NCBI RefSeq assembly: GCF_020595055.1
Contig: NZ_JAJDOO010000018.1
Coordinates: 1 to 64,000 of the forward strand
Direction of reading: 5' to 3'
DNA from: Desulfosporosinus shakirovi
GTDB lineage: Bacteria > Bacillota > Desulfitobacteriia > Desulfitobacteriales > Desulfitobacteriaceae
DNA length: 64,000 nucleotides
The notes under the pieces are model-generated. The model was given only the letters and a program-made list of their open reading frames with translations. It was not told where the DNA came from and searched no databases. The translations under genes and the position numbers were made by a program. This document shows, piece by piece, positions 37,781 to 46,852 of this stretch (positions are counted from its first letter, which is position 1; each line of letters starts with the position of its first letter).

Positions 37781-38017
37781 TTAGTAATTTCTAAAGACCT
37801 CCTCGTATTCAGTGGACGAAAACCGAGTCAGAATCCGTTTCCCCACAATAGTTACGGGAACTCCGATCGCCTTCGTCGTATTTCTTAACTCCTTTAGATG
37901 CTTAGGTAATAGGATATTCTTTTCTATAAACAAAATCCCTCTGCCTGAAAGAAACAGCTTAGCGCGTGCACAGTATGGGCAAAGGGGCAGGGTATACATA
38001 ATTACTTCTTGATTCAC
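37781..38017 (-). CDS. Glutaredoxin-like CPYC protein
   Basis: The 78-residue product has a thioredoxin-fold redox motif (YTLPLCPYCARAKLFL, Cys-Pro-Tyr-Cys near the N-terminus) and the cis-proline region GVPVTIVG of small glutaredoxin/NrdH-type proteins. I prefer the GTG at 38017, preceded by GAGGAG about ten bases upstream; a longer frame from 38065 has no family match. It lies immediately upstream of mobA on the same strand, so it may be co-transcribed. The redox partner is unknown. Confidence 0.8.
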   Translation of the reverse strand: MNQEVIMYTLPLCPYCARAKLFLSGRGILFIEKNILLPKHLKELRNTTKAIGVPVTIVGKRILTRFSSTEYEEVFRNY

Positions 38018-38150
38018 AAAACTCTCACTCCTCAACTTATTTAAAGCCGACAAATCTGCCTTCAATGTACCATATTCAAAGTTTTATGTCACGCGGATTA
38101 ATCTCTTCATCCTCCCCAGAGAGAAGTTCCACAAATTGTATATTATTTTA

Positions 38151-38179
38151 TTTACACTTGTATCCTTTCGTAATATAAT
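38151..38179 (+). promoter_or_regulatory. Promoter of the TPP riboswitch
   Basis: TTTACA (38151-38156) and TATAAT (38174-38179) are separated by 17 bases and precede the aptamer by about 45 bases. Confidence 0.65.
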
Positions 38180-38221
38180 GGATCAAGGAGTAATTTCTGC
38201 CAAAGGATATTACTCACAAGT

Positions 38222-38309
38222 ATTGCTAGGGGTACCCTTCGGGGCTGAGATGAGGAAACTCAATCCCTTTGAACCTGATCTGACTAAATACCAGCGGAGG
38301 GAAGCTAAT
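38222..38309 (+). promoter_or_regulatory. TPP riboswitch (THI element), no gene downstream
   Basis: The core elements are all present: GGGGTACCC, CTTCGGGGCTGAGAT, the CCCTTTGAACCTGATCTG segment, ATACCAGCGGAGGGAAG. A GAG-GAAA-CTC P3 arm lies in between. This is a standard thiamin pyrophosphate aptamer. No thi gene follows; the next plus-strand object is a terminator and then the 3' end of the convergent fdhA. Confidence 0.95.
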
Positions 38310-38332
38310 CGTTATACCTATTTAGAAGTACT

Positions 38333-38365
38333 AGTGAGAACTGCTTACAGCAGTTCTCACTTTAT
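38333..38365 (+). terminator. Terminator after the TPP aptamer
   Basis: AGTGAGAACTGC pairs perfectly with GCAGTTCTCACT around TTACA and is followed by TTATTATTA. It is in the normal position of a riboswitch expression platform. Confidence 0.75.
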
Positions 38366-38451
38366 TATTATAAGGATAGCTGCACTATGTGTGGGGAAAT
38401 GTGTTCAATCTCTCATGAACCAAATTATGGACAAATGGATAAAGTAGCGTT

Positions 38452-38484
38452 AAAAAAGGCCTTCCTTGTTGGAAGGCCTTTTTT
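38452..38484. terminator. Bidirectional terminator at the fdhA 3' end
   Basis: AAAAAAGGCCTTCC, loop TTGTT, GGAAGGCCTTTTTT: the stem has A and T tracts on both sides and serves fdhA on the minus strand and any readthrough from the TPP leader on the plus strand. Confidence 0.9.
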
Positions 38485-38489
38485 ACTAA

Positions 38490-41168
38490 TTAGACTTTTG
38501 AAATCTTTACGCCACACACTTTATACTCGTAGGTTTTGGTGACTTTATCATAGGCTCCATTGGTCAAGACGTTAGTCGGTGAATCAAAATAATGAAGGGT
38601 CATAAAGACCATACCCACGGGAACTCGTTCCGTAATCATAATTTTAGTTTTAAGCTCACCACGACGGGAAGCGACTTTGACTTGTTCACCGTCTTCGAGT
38701 CCAAGTTGTTTGGCATCCGAAGGGTTAATCTCAGCCAACTCTTCCGGAGAATGGGTCTCAAGAGATGGAGAGTGTTGTGTGAAAACATTGTAATGGGAAA
38801 GTTTTCGTCCGGTACTGAGTAAGAGTGGATACTCCTCATCCGGTAATTCTGCAGGCAGCTGATTCTCTATCGCCACGAACTGTCCTTTGCCTCGGGTGAA
38901 TTTCCCCTCATGTAAGAACTTCGTCCCTGGATGTTCAGCATGCGGCACCGGCCATTGCAGACCTTGTGTTCCTAAGCGCTCATGAGTGATCCCAGCAAAT
39001 TGAGGGGTAAGCTTCGCAATCTCTTGCATAACTTCTTCCGAAGATTGATATTCGAAGGGATAACCCATACGAGTTGCTAATTCAGAAATGATCTCCCCAT
39101 CTGTCTTAGCATCACCGATAGGTTTAATGGCTTGATTAACCATTTGCACTCGCCGCTCAGTGTTCGAGAATGTGCCTGTCTTCTCAGCATAACTAGCTCC
39201 AGGTAAGACAACATCTGCCAACTTAGCTGTTTCGGACAAGAAGATTTCTTGGACTACAAGGAAATCAAGGGCCTGCAGACCTTTGCGCACATGGTTCGCA
39301 TCGGCATCTGTAATGACTGGATCTTCTCCTAAGACATATAACGCCCGTAAATCTTTACTAACCGCTGCTTCAAACATGTCAGGAATCATAAAGCCCGGAT
39401 TAGGGTCTAAGGGAACTCCCCAAGCGGCTTCGAATTTCGCCTGCACTTCTGGATTTGCGACCTTTTGGTAGCCGGGATAAACGTCAGGTAGTGCACCCAT
39501 GTCGCAGGCACCCTGAACATTGTTTTGGCCACGCATTGGGTTGACCCCCGAACTTTCTTTACCGATATTACCGGTTAACATGGCCAGGTTCGCCAAGCTC
39601 ATGACGTTATCCGTACCACAGGTGTGCTCAGTAATTCCTAAAGTATAGAAGATTTGAGCTCGTTCCGCAGTAGCATAAATTTTAGCGGCCTCTATGAGAT
39701 TCTCCACGGGAACTCCCGTTACTTTGCTTACTACTTCGGGTGTATATTTTTGCACGGCTTCACGAACTTTTTCAAAGCCTTCTGTTCGTTCTTCAATGAA
39801 CTCTCGATCTTCCCATCCGTTAGCAAGAATAATGTTCATAATCCCGTTTATCAGAGCAATATCAGTACCCGGACGAAGTCTTAACCAAACATCTGAATGG
39901 TCAGCAAGATCGATGCGCCGAGGATCGGCCACAATTAGCTTTGCACCCTTAGCCAACGCTTGCTTCATTTTCGTTCCAATAACCGGATGAGCCTCAGTTG
40001 CGTTTGAACCAATTACAAACATTACTTTGGTGTTTGGAATTTCATTAATAGAGTTAGTCATCGCTCCGGATCCAAATGAGGTGGCCAGACCGGCCACAGT
40101 GGGAGCGTGTCAAGTCCTGGCGCAGTGATCGATATTGTTCGTACCGATTACCGCGCGCATGAATTTTTGCATAAGATAATTTTCCTCGTTAGTGCAATGG
40201 GCAGAACTTAAAGCAGCAATAGAGTTAGGACCGTGGGTCTTCTTGATCTCGCCTAACTTCGTGGCGATTAAATCTAAGGCCTCATCCCATTCCGCTGGAA
40301 CCAGTACTCCATCTTTCCTGATCAGAGGCGTTGTGAGACGATTATCACTGTAAATCATGTCCATTCCAAAGCGACCTTTGACACATAAAGCTTTGCCATT
40401 AACAGGGGCATCCGGATTGGAGGTCACCCCAATCACTTTTCCATCTTTAACATTCAGGTCAAAGTTACATCCAACACCACAGAATGGGCATGTAGTTTGG
40501 ACTTTCGACACTTCCCAAGGACGTCCTTTACCGACCATTTGCTTCTCTACCAAGGCCCCTACCGGACAGACTGAGACACATGAACCGCAGAAATCACAGT
40601 CGGACTCATTATAGGGCAAATTGAAGGCCGGACCCACTTGGGTATCAAATCCACGATGGGAGAAATCGAGAATGCTTTTTCCCTGAATTTCAGAACACGC
40701 TTTGATACATTTTCCACACAGGATACATTTATTCTGATCCCTTAAAATGAAAGGGTTCCCACTGTCGATCGGAAGATTGCGTTTCTCCCCTTGATAAACT
40801 TCACCGTTTACACCATAGTCATAAGCATACTCTGCTAAAGAACAATCCCCCATCTTCTGGCAAGTCATGCAGTCTAAGGGATGATTGGCTACTAACAGTT
40901 CCAAGATTACTTTGCGTGCATTGCGGACTTTAGGATTTTGAGTCTCTACTTTCATGCCCTGTGTTGCCTGTGTCACGCAAGAAGGTGGCAGATTGCGCAT
41001 TCCTTCGATTTGAACGACACACAAACGGCAGGCACCAGCAGAGGTGAGCTCCGGTGCATGACACAAGGTAGGAATCGGAATATTATTCATGCGACAGGCA
41101 TCAAGTACGGTCGTTCCCTTAGGAACGCTGACTTCACGTCCATCAATTGTTAATGTAAGCCACTCCAA
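38490..41168 (-). CDS. fdhA: Formate dehydrogenase catalytic subunit, selenocysteine-containing (FdhA)
   Basis: Two open frames (40110-41168 and 38490-40097) join through an in-frame TGA at 40112-40110 into one 892-residue protein with selenocysteine at residue 353 (context DHCART-Sec-HAPTVAGL; the family has Cys or Sec here). The N-terminal NuoG-like part holds a 2Fe-2S motif (ACRLCVVQ region), a His/Cys cluster (HPLDCMTCQKMGDC), two ferredoxin-type clusters (CILCGKCIKAC, CDFCGSCVSVCP) and CPFCGVGC before the molybdopterin domain. The C-terminal part is the molydopterin dinucleotide-binding domain. It oxidises formate or reduces CO2 with the NuoEF-like partners encoded upstream. Reading it as two genes would lose the active-site residue. 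Confidence 0.93.
40078..40112 (-). promoter_or_regulatory. Bacterial SECIS element of fdhA
   Basis: After the TGA, 18 bases lead to a GGTCT loop closed by GTGGCC and GGCCAC arms. The loop sequence and spacing match the E. coli fdhF SECIS as I recall it. It should recruit SelB for selenocysteine insertion. Confidence 0.85.
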
Positions 41169-41223
41169 AGTGTTTCACTCCTCTCAGTTTGTCCATCTCA
41201 TATGATAGTTTCTTGATCATTTA

Positions 41224-43020
41224 TTAGGCTCGACTAACCGCACCAAACTTGCATTTGTCTATACAGGTTCCACATTTGATGCACTTGTCTTCATCAATGA
41301 CATACGGAGTATTGGTCTTCTTATCCCCTGAAATGCAATTAGTCGGACAGTTTTTAGCACAGAGGCTACACATCTTGCATTTCTCCACATCAATGGTATA
41401 ACTCAGTAAAGCTGAGCAATTATGGGCAGGACACTTATGGTTACGAATATGAGCCTCATACTCATGCCTAAAGTATTTAAGCGTTGCAAGAATAGGGTTT
41501 GGTGCAGACTGACCCAATCCACATAGGGAGGTTTCTTTGATAGTTAAGGCAAGAGTCTCTAATGTATCAAGATCTTCCTCTTTTCCTTCTCCCTTGGTGA
41601 TTCTATCGAGGATCTCGTACATCCGCGTGGTTCCCTCTCGACAGGGGGTACATTTCCCACAAGATTCTTTCTTGGTAAAGTTTAAGAAATAACGGGCAAT
41701 ATCCACCATGCAAGTGGTCTCATCCATGATGACAAGTCCACCGGAGCCAACCATTGCCCCAGCTTGCATCAAAGTATCATAATCCACAGAGAGATCGAGC
41801 ATGTCATCAGGCAAGCATCCACCGGAAGGGCCTCCAATTTGCACTGCTTTAAATTTCTTACCGCCTTGAATACCATCTCCGATGCCAAAGATGATCTCCC
41901 TAAGTGTTGTGCCCATCGGGACTTCTACTAAACCTGTATTGTTTACTTTACCGGTCAAAGCAAAGATCTTTGTCCCTTTACTTTTTTCCGTTCCAAATTG
42001 ACCATACCACTCTGCGCCGTTGCGCAAAATATGAGGAATATTGGACCAAGTTTCTACGTTATTGTTATTAGTTGGTTTTCCCCATAGTCCACTAACAGCA
42101 GGAAAGGGTGGTCGAACTCTTGGCATTCCGCGTTTCCCTTCGATGGAAGCAATCAAAGCAGTTTCTTCTCCGCAAACAAAAGCTCCAGCCCCTTCAAACA
42201 CATTGAGATGAAAATTAAAGCCTGAGCCCAGAATGTTATCTCCTAGGTAACCAGCTTCCTCTGCTTGCCTGATCGCAATTCCCAAATGCTTAATGGCTAA
42301 AGGATATTCTGCACGACAGTAAACGTATCCTTCGTCTGCTCCGATGGCATAAGCCCCAATAAGCATTCCCTCAATAACAGAATGTGGATCTCCCTCCAGC
42401 ACACTGCGATCCATGAATGCACCAGGATCTCCTTCGTCTGCATTACAAATAATATATTTTTTATCACTTGGAGTTGAACGACAGAAACCCCACTTTAATC
42501 CTGTAGGGAAGCCAGCGCCACCACGACCACGAAGCCCGGACTTCTTGACTTCTTCCAAGACATCTTCAGGTGACATCTCTTTAAGGGCCTTTTCTATGCC
42601 TTTATAGCCATCCCGTGCCGTATAATCCTCAATCTTCTTAGGATCAATTACCCCGCAGTTATGAAGAATTATTCGATGTTGCTTCGCGAAAAACTTAATA
42701 TCGGCCATTAAACTTACTGGTTTTTGAGTTGTTTGATCGACAAGAAGTAGTCGTTCAACTCGTTCCCCTTTGATAAGCTCTTGCTCAACAATTTCCGCAA
42801 CATCTTCCCCTGTAACCCGGGTATATAAGATCTGCTGTGGTTCAATAACGAGCGTTGGTCCCTTTTCACAAAACCCTTGACATCCTGTCCCAACGACACT
42901 TACAGTTTCTTCAAGTCCTTGCCGCTTGATCTCATCATTTAGAATATCGATGATCGGAAGTGCTCCCGAAGAGGCACATCCCGTCCCTGCACAAACTAGA
43001 ATCCGTTGGTTCTCAGCCAT
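41224..43020 (-). CDS. NuoF-like NAD(P)H-binding flavoprotein subunit (HndC/HylB type)
   Basis: The 598-residue protein has an N-terminal thioredoxin-like 2Fe-2S domain (CAGTGCASSGA, GCQGFCEKGP). A NuoF core follows, with the FMN/NAD glycine-rich motif GLRGRGGAGFPTGLKW and the 4Fe-4S motif ESCGKCTPCREGT. The tail carries a pair of 4Fe-4S ferredoxin motifs (CKMCSLCAKNCP, CIKCGTCIDKC). This architecture is that of NADP-reducing hydrogenase HndC and of the diaphorase subunits of bifurcating enzymes. With the NuoE-like protein and FdhA it should link formate to NAD(P), possibly with ferredoxin. It lies 12 bases after the NuoE-like gene and 55 bases before fdhA. Confidence 0.9.
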   Translation of the reverse strand: MAENQRILVCAGTGCASSGALPIIDILNDEIKRQGLEETVSVVGTGCQGFCEKGPTLVIEPQQILYTRVTGEDVAEIVEQELIKGERVERLLLVDQTTQKPVSLMADIKFFAKQHRIILHNCGVIDPKKIEDYTARDGYKGIEKALKEMSPEDVLEEVKKSGLRGRGGAGFPTGLKWGFCRSTPSDKKYIICNADEGDPGAFMDRSVLEGDPHSVIEGMLIGAYAIGADEGYVYCRAEYPLAIKHLGIAIRQAEEAGYLGDNILGSGFNFHLNVFEGAGAFVCGEETALIASIEGKRGMPRVRPPFPAVSGLWGKPTNNNNVETWSNIPHILRNGAEWYGQFGTEKSKGTKIFALTGKVNNTGLVEVPMGTTLREIIFGIGDGIQGGKKFKAVQIGGPSGGCLPDDMLDLSVDYDTLMQAGAMVGSGGLVIMDETTCMVDIARYFLNFTKKESCGKCTPCREGTTRMYEILDRITKGEGKEEDLDTLETLALTIKETSLCGLGQSAPNPILATLKYFRHEYEAHIRNHKCPAHNCSALLSYTIDVEKCKMCSLCAKNCPTNCISGDKKTNTPYVIDEDKCIKCGTCIDKCKFGAVSRA

Positions 43021-43032
43021 CCCTTTATCCTC

Positions 43033-43515
43033 CTACTCGTATTTGGCCAATATCCCGGCAATGCTCTCCGGTAATAATCGTCCATGAACCTCATTATTGA
43101 TAGATATCACCGGTGCCAGGCCACACGCTCCAATACATGCTATAACTTCCAAGGTAAAGCGACCATCTTCGGTCGTAGCTCCATCTTTAATCTTTAATTC
43201 TTTCTCGATCGTTTCAACGATCTTGGCGCCTCCACGAACATGGCAAGCTGTTCCCAAACAGATATTGATTAAATTTCGTCCCACTGGCGTTTGACGGAAC
43301 TGGGCATAGAACGTGACCACACCATAAATTCTTGCTACTGGAATACGAGTTGCTTTACTGATGTGTTTAATTACATGGGCCGGTAAATACCCATACACTT
43401 CTTGGGCTCCTTGTAAAATCGGGATAAGAGGACCATTGCCATGTTTGTGCTTGTCAATAATTTGATCTAACTTAATTTGCTTAGGATCTACTAACTCCTC
43501 ACACGCAGTGCTCAA
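43033..43515 (-). CDS. NuoE-like thioredoxin-fold 2Fe-2S subunit (HndA type)
   Basis: The 160-residue protein matches the 24-kDa NuoE family. An N-terminal helical part (LIPILQGAQEVYGYLPAHVI) precedes the thioredoxin-like 2Fe-2S fold, with cysteines in NICLGTACHVRGG and VIACIGACGLAPVI. It passes electrons to the NuoF-like subunit. It lies 11 bases after the folate cyclo-ligase gene and upstream of the NuoF-like gene, in one operon with fdhA. Confidence 0.92.
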   Translation of the reverse strand: MSTACEELVDPKQIKLDQIIDKHKHGNGPLIPILQGAQEVYGYLPAHVIKHISKATRIPVARIYGVVTFYAQFRQTPVGRNLINICLGTACHVRGGAKIVETIEKELKIKDGATTEDGRFTLEVIACIGACGLAPVISINNEVHGRLLPESIAGILAKYE

Positions 43516-43526
43516 AAAAATCCCTC

Positions 43527-44126
43527 CTATTGAATTCCTATCGTTTCAAAATCGTAGACCGTTTTCTCCGTGATTAATTTAGTCATTTTGGCATCGTGTT
43601 CATCAACTGGTACTTGTCCGATAATTTGGCATTCGAAAGCAATCGCAACTCTAGGCGTTGAGGGTTTTATCCGCATAAAAAAGCGATCATAGAAGCCTCC
43701 CCCATACCCTAAACGATTCCCTTGCAGATCAAAACCTGCCCCGGGCACAACAACTAAATCAATCTCTAAAGGATTTACTTCATCTTTCGTCAGTTTGGGT
43801 TCACGGATTCCCCAAACTCCTGGCTCAAGATCTAATGCCAGATTACTGACTTCGAGTGGAAGAAGTATGCCTTTAGGGGCACAACGAGGTAATATCAGCT
43901 TTTTGTTACACGCTATTGTCGCCTCCGCTAAGTCCGTCGTTTCCACTTCATCGCGAAAGTTAAGAAATAACATCACTGTATGAGCCTTTTGGAAGTCCGG
44001 TAAATCCCGAAGTTTTTGCTGAATAATTAAACTTTTGGTCCTTCTCTCTTTCTCGCCCAAAACAGCTCGCTGAGTTAAACACGATTTGCGTACTTCGGCC
44101 TTCAAGTTCATTTTTTCCTCATTCAT
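43527..44126 (-). CDS. 5-formyltetrahydrofolate cyclo-ligase
   Basis: The 199-residue enzyme converts 5-formyl-THF to 5,10-methenyl-THF with ATP. Family features are the N-terminal basic KAEVRKSCLTQRAVL and the C-terminal ATP-binding loop GYGGGFYDRFF near 140-150, preceded by VVVPGAGFDLQGNRLG. Length is normal. As first gene of the NuoE/NuoF/FdhA operon it links formate metabolism to one-carbon carriers. Confidence 0.93.
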   Translation of the reverse strand: MNEEKMNLKAEVRKSCLTQRAVLGEKERRTKSLIIQQKLRDLPDFQKAHTVMLFLNFRDEVETTDLAEATIACNKKLILPRCAPKGILLPLEVSNLALDLEPGVWGIREPKLTKDEVNPLEIDLVVVPGAGFDLQGNRLGYGGGFYDRFFMRIKPSTPRVAIAFECQIIGQVPVDEHDAKMTKLITEKTVYDFETIGIQ

Positions 44127-44296
44127 CGTAGAGCTTCCCTTTCGGTAGAATCTCGTGCCTTTAAATTAATTCGATTAATATTATCGAAATCCTTCCACTT
44201 TAATGAAAAATTTTGATAATATTCTCAATATGCAAACATATCGTCCCCCATATTCATATTATTTACATAAATGAAACAGTATTTCAACCCACAGAG

Positions 44297-44470
44297 TTAT
44301 CCACTTATGGAATCTAACTATTTCGGCTTGTCCATAGGTTATCCACATTATCCACAGGACCTGTGGATAATACTATCCCAAACTATCATTTTTTGCGTAA
44401 AGCTCTAAAACCGCTATTATGACTTATCTACAGACTTATCCACATTGTCCACAGGCCCACCTTATCCACA
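44297..44470. promoter_or_regulatory. DnaA-box cluster between tsaD and the folate cyclo-ligase gene
   Basis: Five exact TTATCCACA boxes occur at 44339, 44348, 44362 (reverse), 44436 and 44462. Four one- or two-mismatch sites are at 44297 (TTATCCACT), 44328 (TTGTCCATA), 44424 (TTATCTACA) and 44445 (TTGTCCACA). Nine sites within 174 bases is far above chance. No dnaA, dnaN or other origin gene is in the window, so I call a DnaA-binding cluster rather than oriC. The remaining parts of 44127-44628 hold only the tsaD terminator. Confidence 0.85.
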
Positions 44471-44544
44471 GAACATATGATTCATCCTCTGCTCCTCAAC
44501 CCAGCCTAGACGCATCGTGACATAATCGCGACGTTTTTACGCAA

Positions 44545-44600
44545 CCAAAAAATAGCAAACTATCGTTCAAACTCCTGATGCAGAAGCTTGAACGATAGTT
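44545..44600 (-). terminator. tsaD terminator
   Basis: Perfect 15-base arms (CAAACTATCGTTCAA and its complement) with a loop of about 17 bases are followed on the minus strand by CTATTTTTTGG, about 30 bases past the tsaD stop. Confidence 0.85.
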
Positions 44601-44628
44601 TGTTTGCGTCGTAAAGGTCACTCATTGT

Positions 44629-45657
44629 CTACACAAGTCCGAGTCCCGGAATCGCGTTAAGGGTCCAAGGGGCAAAATCCCCTTTCAAATAATGATAGTA
44701 CCCTGCTGTTGCAATCATAGCTCCATTGTCCGTACAGAAAACGGGCGACGGATAAACCAAACAAACACCTTTCTCAGCCAACTTCTGGTCCAGAGTTTCA
44801 CGCAACAACCTATTGGCCGCAACCCCCCCTGCCAAAAGCAAGGTCTTGACTCTAGTTTCCTTGATAGCATGCAAAGTCTTTCGAACCAGAACATCCACCA
44901 CTGCTTGCTGGAAAGAAGCTGCAATATCCGGAACACTGAGTGTCTCTCCCCGCATACGGGCAGAATTTAAGGCATTTAAAACAGCAGATTTCATACCGCT
45001 GAAACTAAAATCCAAACTGCCCGGCTCTAACATTGCGCGAGGGAAATTAAATGCTTGCGCGTTCCCTTCTTGAGCGATTCTTTGAATCTGAGGACCTCCA
45101 GGATAACCCAATCCTAAGGTTCTAGCCACTTTATCCAGTGCTTCTCCTGCCGCATCATCCCGTGTGTGCCCTAAAACCTTATATTGCCCGTGGGCTTCCA
45201 ATAAAATGAGATGAGTATGTCCTCCCGATACTAACAAGGCAAGAAGCGGAAATTTCAAATCCTGATGCTCCAAAAAGTTTGCATAGATGTGCGCTTCCAG
45301 GTGATTAATGCCAATCAGCGGAACTCCAGCCGCATATGCCATTGCTTTAGCTCCTGAAACCCCAACTAATAGGGATCCGACCAGCCCTGGTCCATAGGTT
45401 ACAGCAATCGCCGATAAATCTCTAAAACTCAGTCTTGCCTCATCCAAAGCTTGTTGCACAACCGGCTGAAAATGCAAGCTGTGTTCACGCGAGGCAATTT
45501 CCGGCACAACCCCTCCATACTTCTGATGTGTGGTTATTTGCGAAGATATGACATGACTTCGCAAATCTCTTCCGTTCAACAAAACGGCCGCTGAAGTCTC
45601 ATCACAGCTCGTTTCAATCCCCAAAATTACAACATCGCTCTTTTGACTCTCCGTCAT
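44629..45657 (-). CDS. tsaD: tRNA N6-adenosine threonylcarbamoyltransferase subunit TsaD
   Basis: The 342-residue ASKHA-fold enzyme transfers the threonylcarbamoyl group to A37 of ANN-decoding tRNAs. Metal-binding His119 and His123 are in INHLEAHIYA, with VVPEIASREHSLHF near 50-63 and the phosphate-binding SGGHTHLILLE region. Length is normal. It overlaps the rimI stop by four bases. A DnaA-box cluster follows its terminator. Confidence 0.97.
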   Translation of the reverse strand: MTESQKSDVVILGIETSCDETSAAVLLNGRDLRSHVISSQITTHQKYGGVVPEIASREHSLHFQPVVQQALDEARLSFRDLSAIAVTYGPGLVGSLLVGVSGAKAMAYAAGVPLIGINHLEAHIYANFLEHQDLKFPLLALLVSGGHTHLILLEAHGQYKVLGHTRDDAAGEALDKVARTLGLGYPGGPQIQRIAQEGNAQAFNFPRAMLEPGSLDFSFSGMKSAVLNALNSARMRGETLSVPDIAASFQQAVVDVLVRKTLHAIKETRVKTLLLAGGVAANRLLRETLDQKLAEKGVCLVYPSPVFCTDNGAMIATAGYYHYLKGDFAPWTLNAIPGLGLV

Positions 45658-46121
45658 ATCTTATTCACTTCCATTCCTAAATCAGCCCACATTATCAGTG
45701 CATCTTCTCCAGTATCAGCATAGTATCCTTTGCGAATCCCCGCTGTGGCAAAACCTAATCGGCTATATAAAGACTGTGCAGGGCTATTCGATTCCCGAAC
45801 TTCAAGTGTCATCCGTTCCATACCTTCTTGCACCATTTTCTCCATCACGAAACGCATTAGAAATTCTCCCCAATGCTTCCCTCTATAGTTTGGAGCAATA
45901 GCCACGTTTGTAATATGACCCTCATCCAAAATAAACCATAATCCCATGTAACCGATTACCTTATCATCCAACTCCAAGCAAACATAACGTGCATACTCAT
46001 TATCTTTTAGTTCTGCTTTAAAAGCCTGCAAAGACCAGGGCGTAGAAAAAGAGGCAATCTCAATCTCCATAATTGCCTCGAGATCATCCATAAGCATGGG
46101 ACGTATAATTCCGTTACTCAT
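45654..46121 (-). CDS. rimI: Ribosomal protein S18-alanine N-acetyltransferase (RimI)
   Basis: The 155-residue GNAT acetyltransferase has the acetyl-CoA motif VAIAPNYRGKHWGEFLM and the family segment VRESNSPAQSLYSRLGF. I start at ATG 46121 (MSNGIIRPMLMDDLEAI), which overlaps the tsaB stop by eight bases. A longer frame to 46244 adds a basic N-terminus that is only tsaB read in another frame. RimI genes commonly sit between tsaB and tsaD in Firmicutes. Confidence 0.93.
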   Translation of the reverse strand: MSNGIIRPMLMDDLEAIMEIEIASFSTPWSLQAFKAELKDNEYARYVCLELDDKVIGYMGLWFILDEGHITNVAIAPNYRGKHWGEFLMRFVMEKMVQEGMERMTLEVRESNSPAQSLYSRLGFATAGIRKGYYADTGEDALIMWADLGMEVNKI

Positions 46122-46845
46122 GTCCCTCGCTCCTCCGCGCTTCCTCTTTCTTCGCCCAATTAACCTCCGCCTCAGAAAAGCGGATGTAATACGGCTCAAC
46201 CCTTTCTCCTTCGCCCGTTTCTTGCCATCGTTGCCATACTGCACTTACAGCATAAGCACCACGAGGTAAACTTATGTACTCCGGTAAAATCACCGCTCGC
46301 TCGCCCAGTACTTCCTCTATACGCCCCTTAGCTTTCTCCGCCGCATCTCCAACGAAACAAATAGAACGGTCTAATCTCTTTAGATATTCCAACCATTTAT
46401 CTATAGGCATGGCCTGTGGCGAAGTTAAACAAGCAGCCTTTTCAGCTCCTCGCGTCCAGTTATAACGCGCCGTATACCATTCATTCTTGCGTGCATCCAA
46501 AATGGGAACAACATCTTCCATTCTTCCCTTACCAGCCCAAGCTAAGGCATCCAAAGACACTACGGCAATCAGCGGGAGCTTCAGAACCTGTGCCAATCCC
46601 TGTGCTGTAGCGATTCCAATCCGAATGCCGGTGAACGAACCCGGCCCACGCACTACGCCGATCATATTTAATTCCTGAAGTGTCCAGTCTGCAGCTTTGA
46701 GCAGTTGATCCAGCATAGGAATAATACGCTCTGAATGGGTCTTTGTAGTATTTAAAAAACCTTCGCCAACTAGTCTTTTATCTTCACCTAAAGCCACAGC
46801 TGTAACTTTTGTGGTTGTATCTATCGTTAAGTACTTCATCTGCAT
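46114..46845 (-). CDS. tsaB: tRNA threonylcarbamoyladenosine synthesis protein TsaB
   Basis: The 243-residue TsaD paralogue lacks the metal-binding histidines and acts as a scaffold in the TsaBDE complex. It begins LTIDTTTKVTAVALGED and has the family segment GPGSFTGIRIGIATAQGLA near 70-88. It starts seven bases after the tsaE stop and overlaps rimI by eight bases. Confidence 0.95.
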   Translation of the reverse strand: MQMKYLTIDTTTKVTAVALGEDKRLVGEGFLNTTKTHSERIIPMLDQLLKAADWTLQELNMIGVVRGPGSFTGIRIGIATAQGLAQVLKLPLIAVVSLDALAWAGKGRMEDVVPILDARKNEWYTARYNWTRGAEKAACLTSPQAMPIDKWLEYLKRLDRSICFVGDAAEKAKGRIEEVLGERAVILPEYISLPRGAYAVSAVWQRWQETGEGERVEPYYIRFSEAEVNWAKKEEARRSEGHE

Positions 46846-46852
46846 CCTCCTA

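Noticed and set aside
38387-38542. Short reading frame after the TPP riboswitch (starts MCGEMCSISHEP)
   Set aside because: It runs through the fdhA terminator and into the antisense of fdhA, and has only a weak ribosome binding site.
38490-41168. Two separate formate dehydrogenase genes or a nonsense mutation
   Set aside because: The TGA falls exactly at the Cys/Sec catalytic position and is followed by a SECIS hairpin.
44297-44470. Chromosomal origin oriC
   Set aside because: No dnaA, dnaN, recF, gyrB, rpmH or parA/B gene is nearby; a non-origin DnaA cluster is more likely, though not excluded without the whole genome.
46121-46244. Longer start for rimI
   Set aside because: The basic N-terminal extension is tsaB read in another frame.
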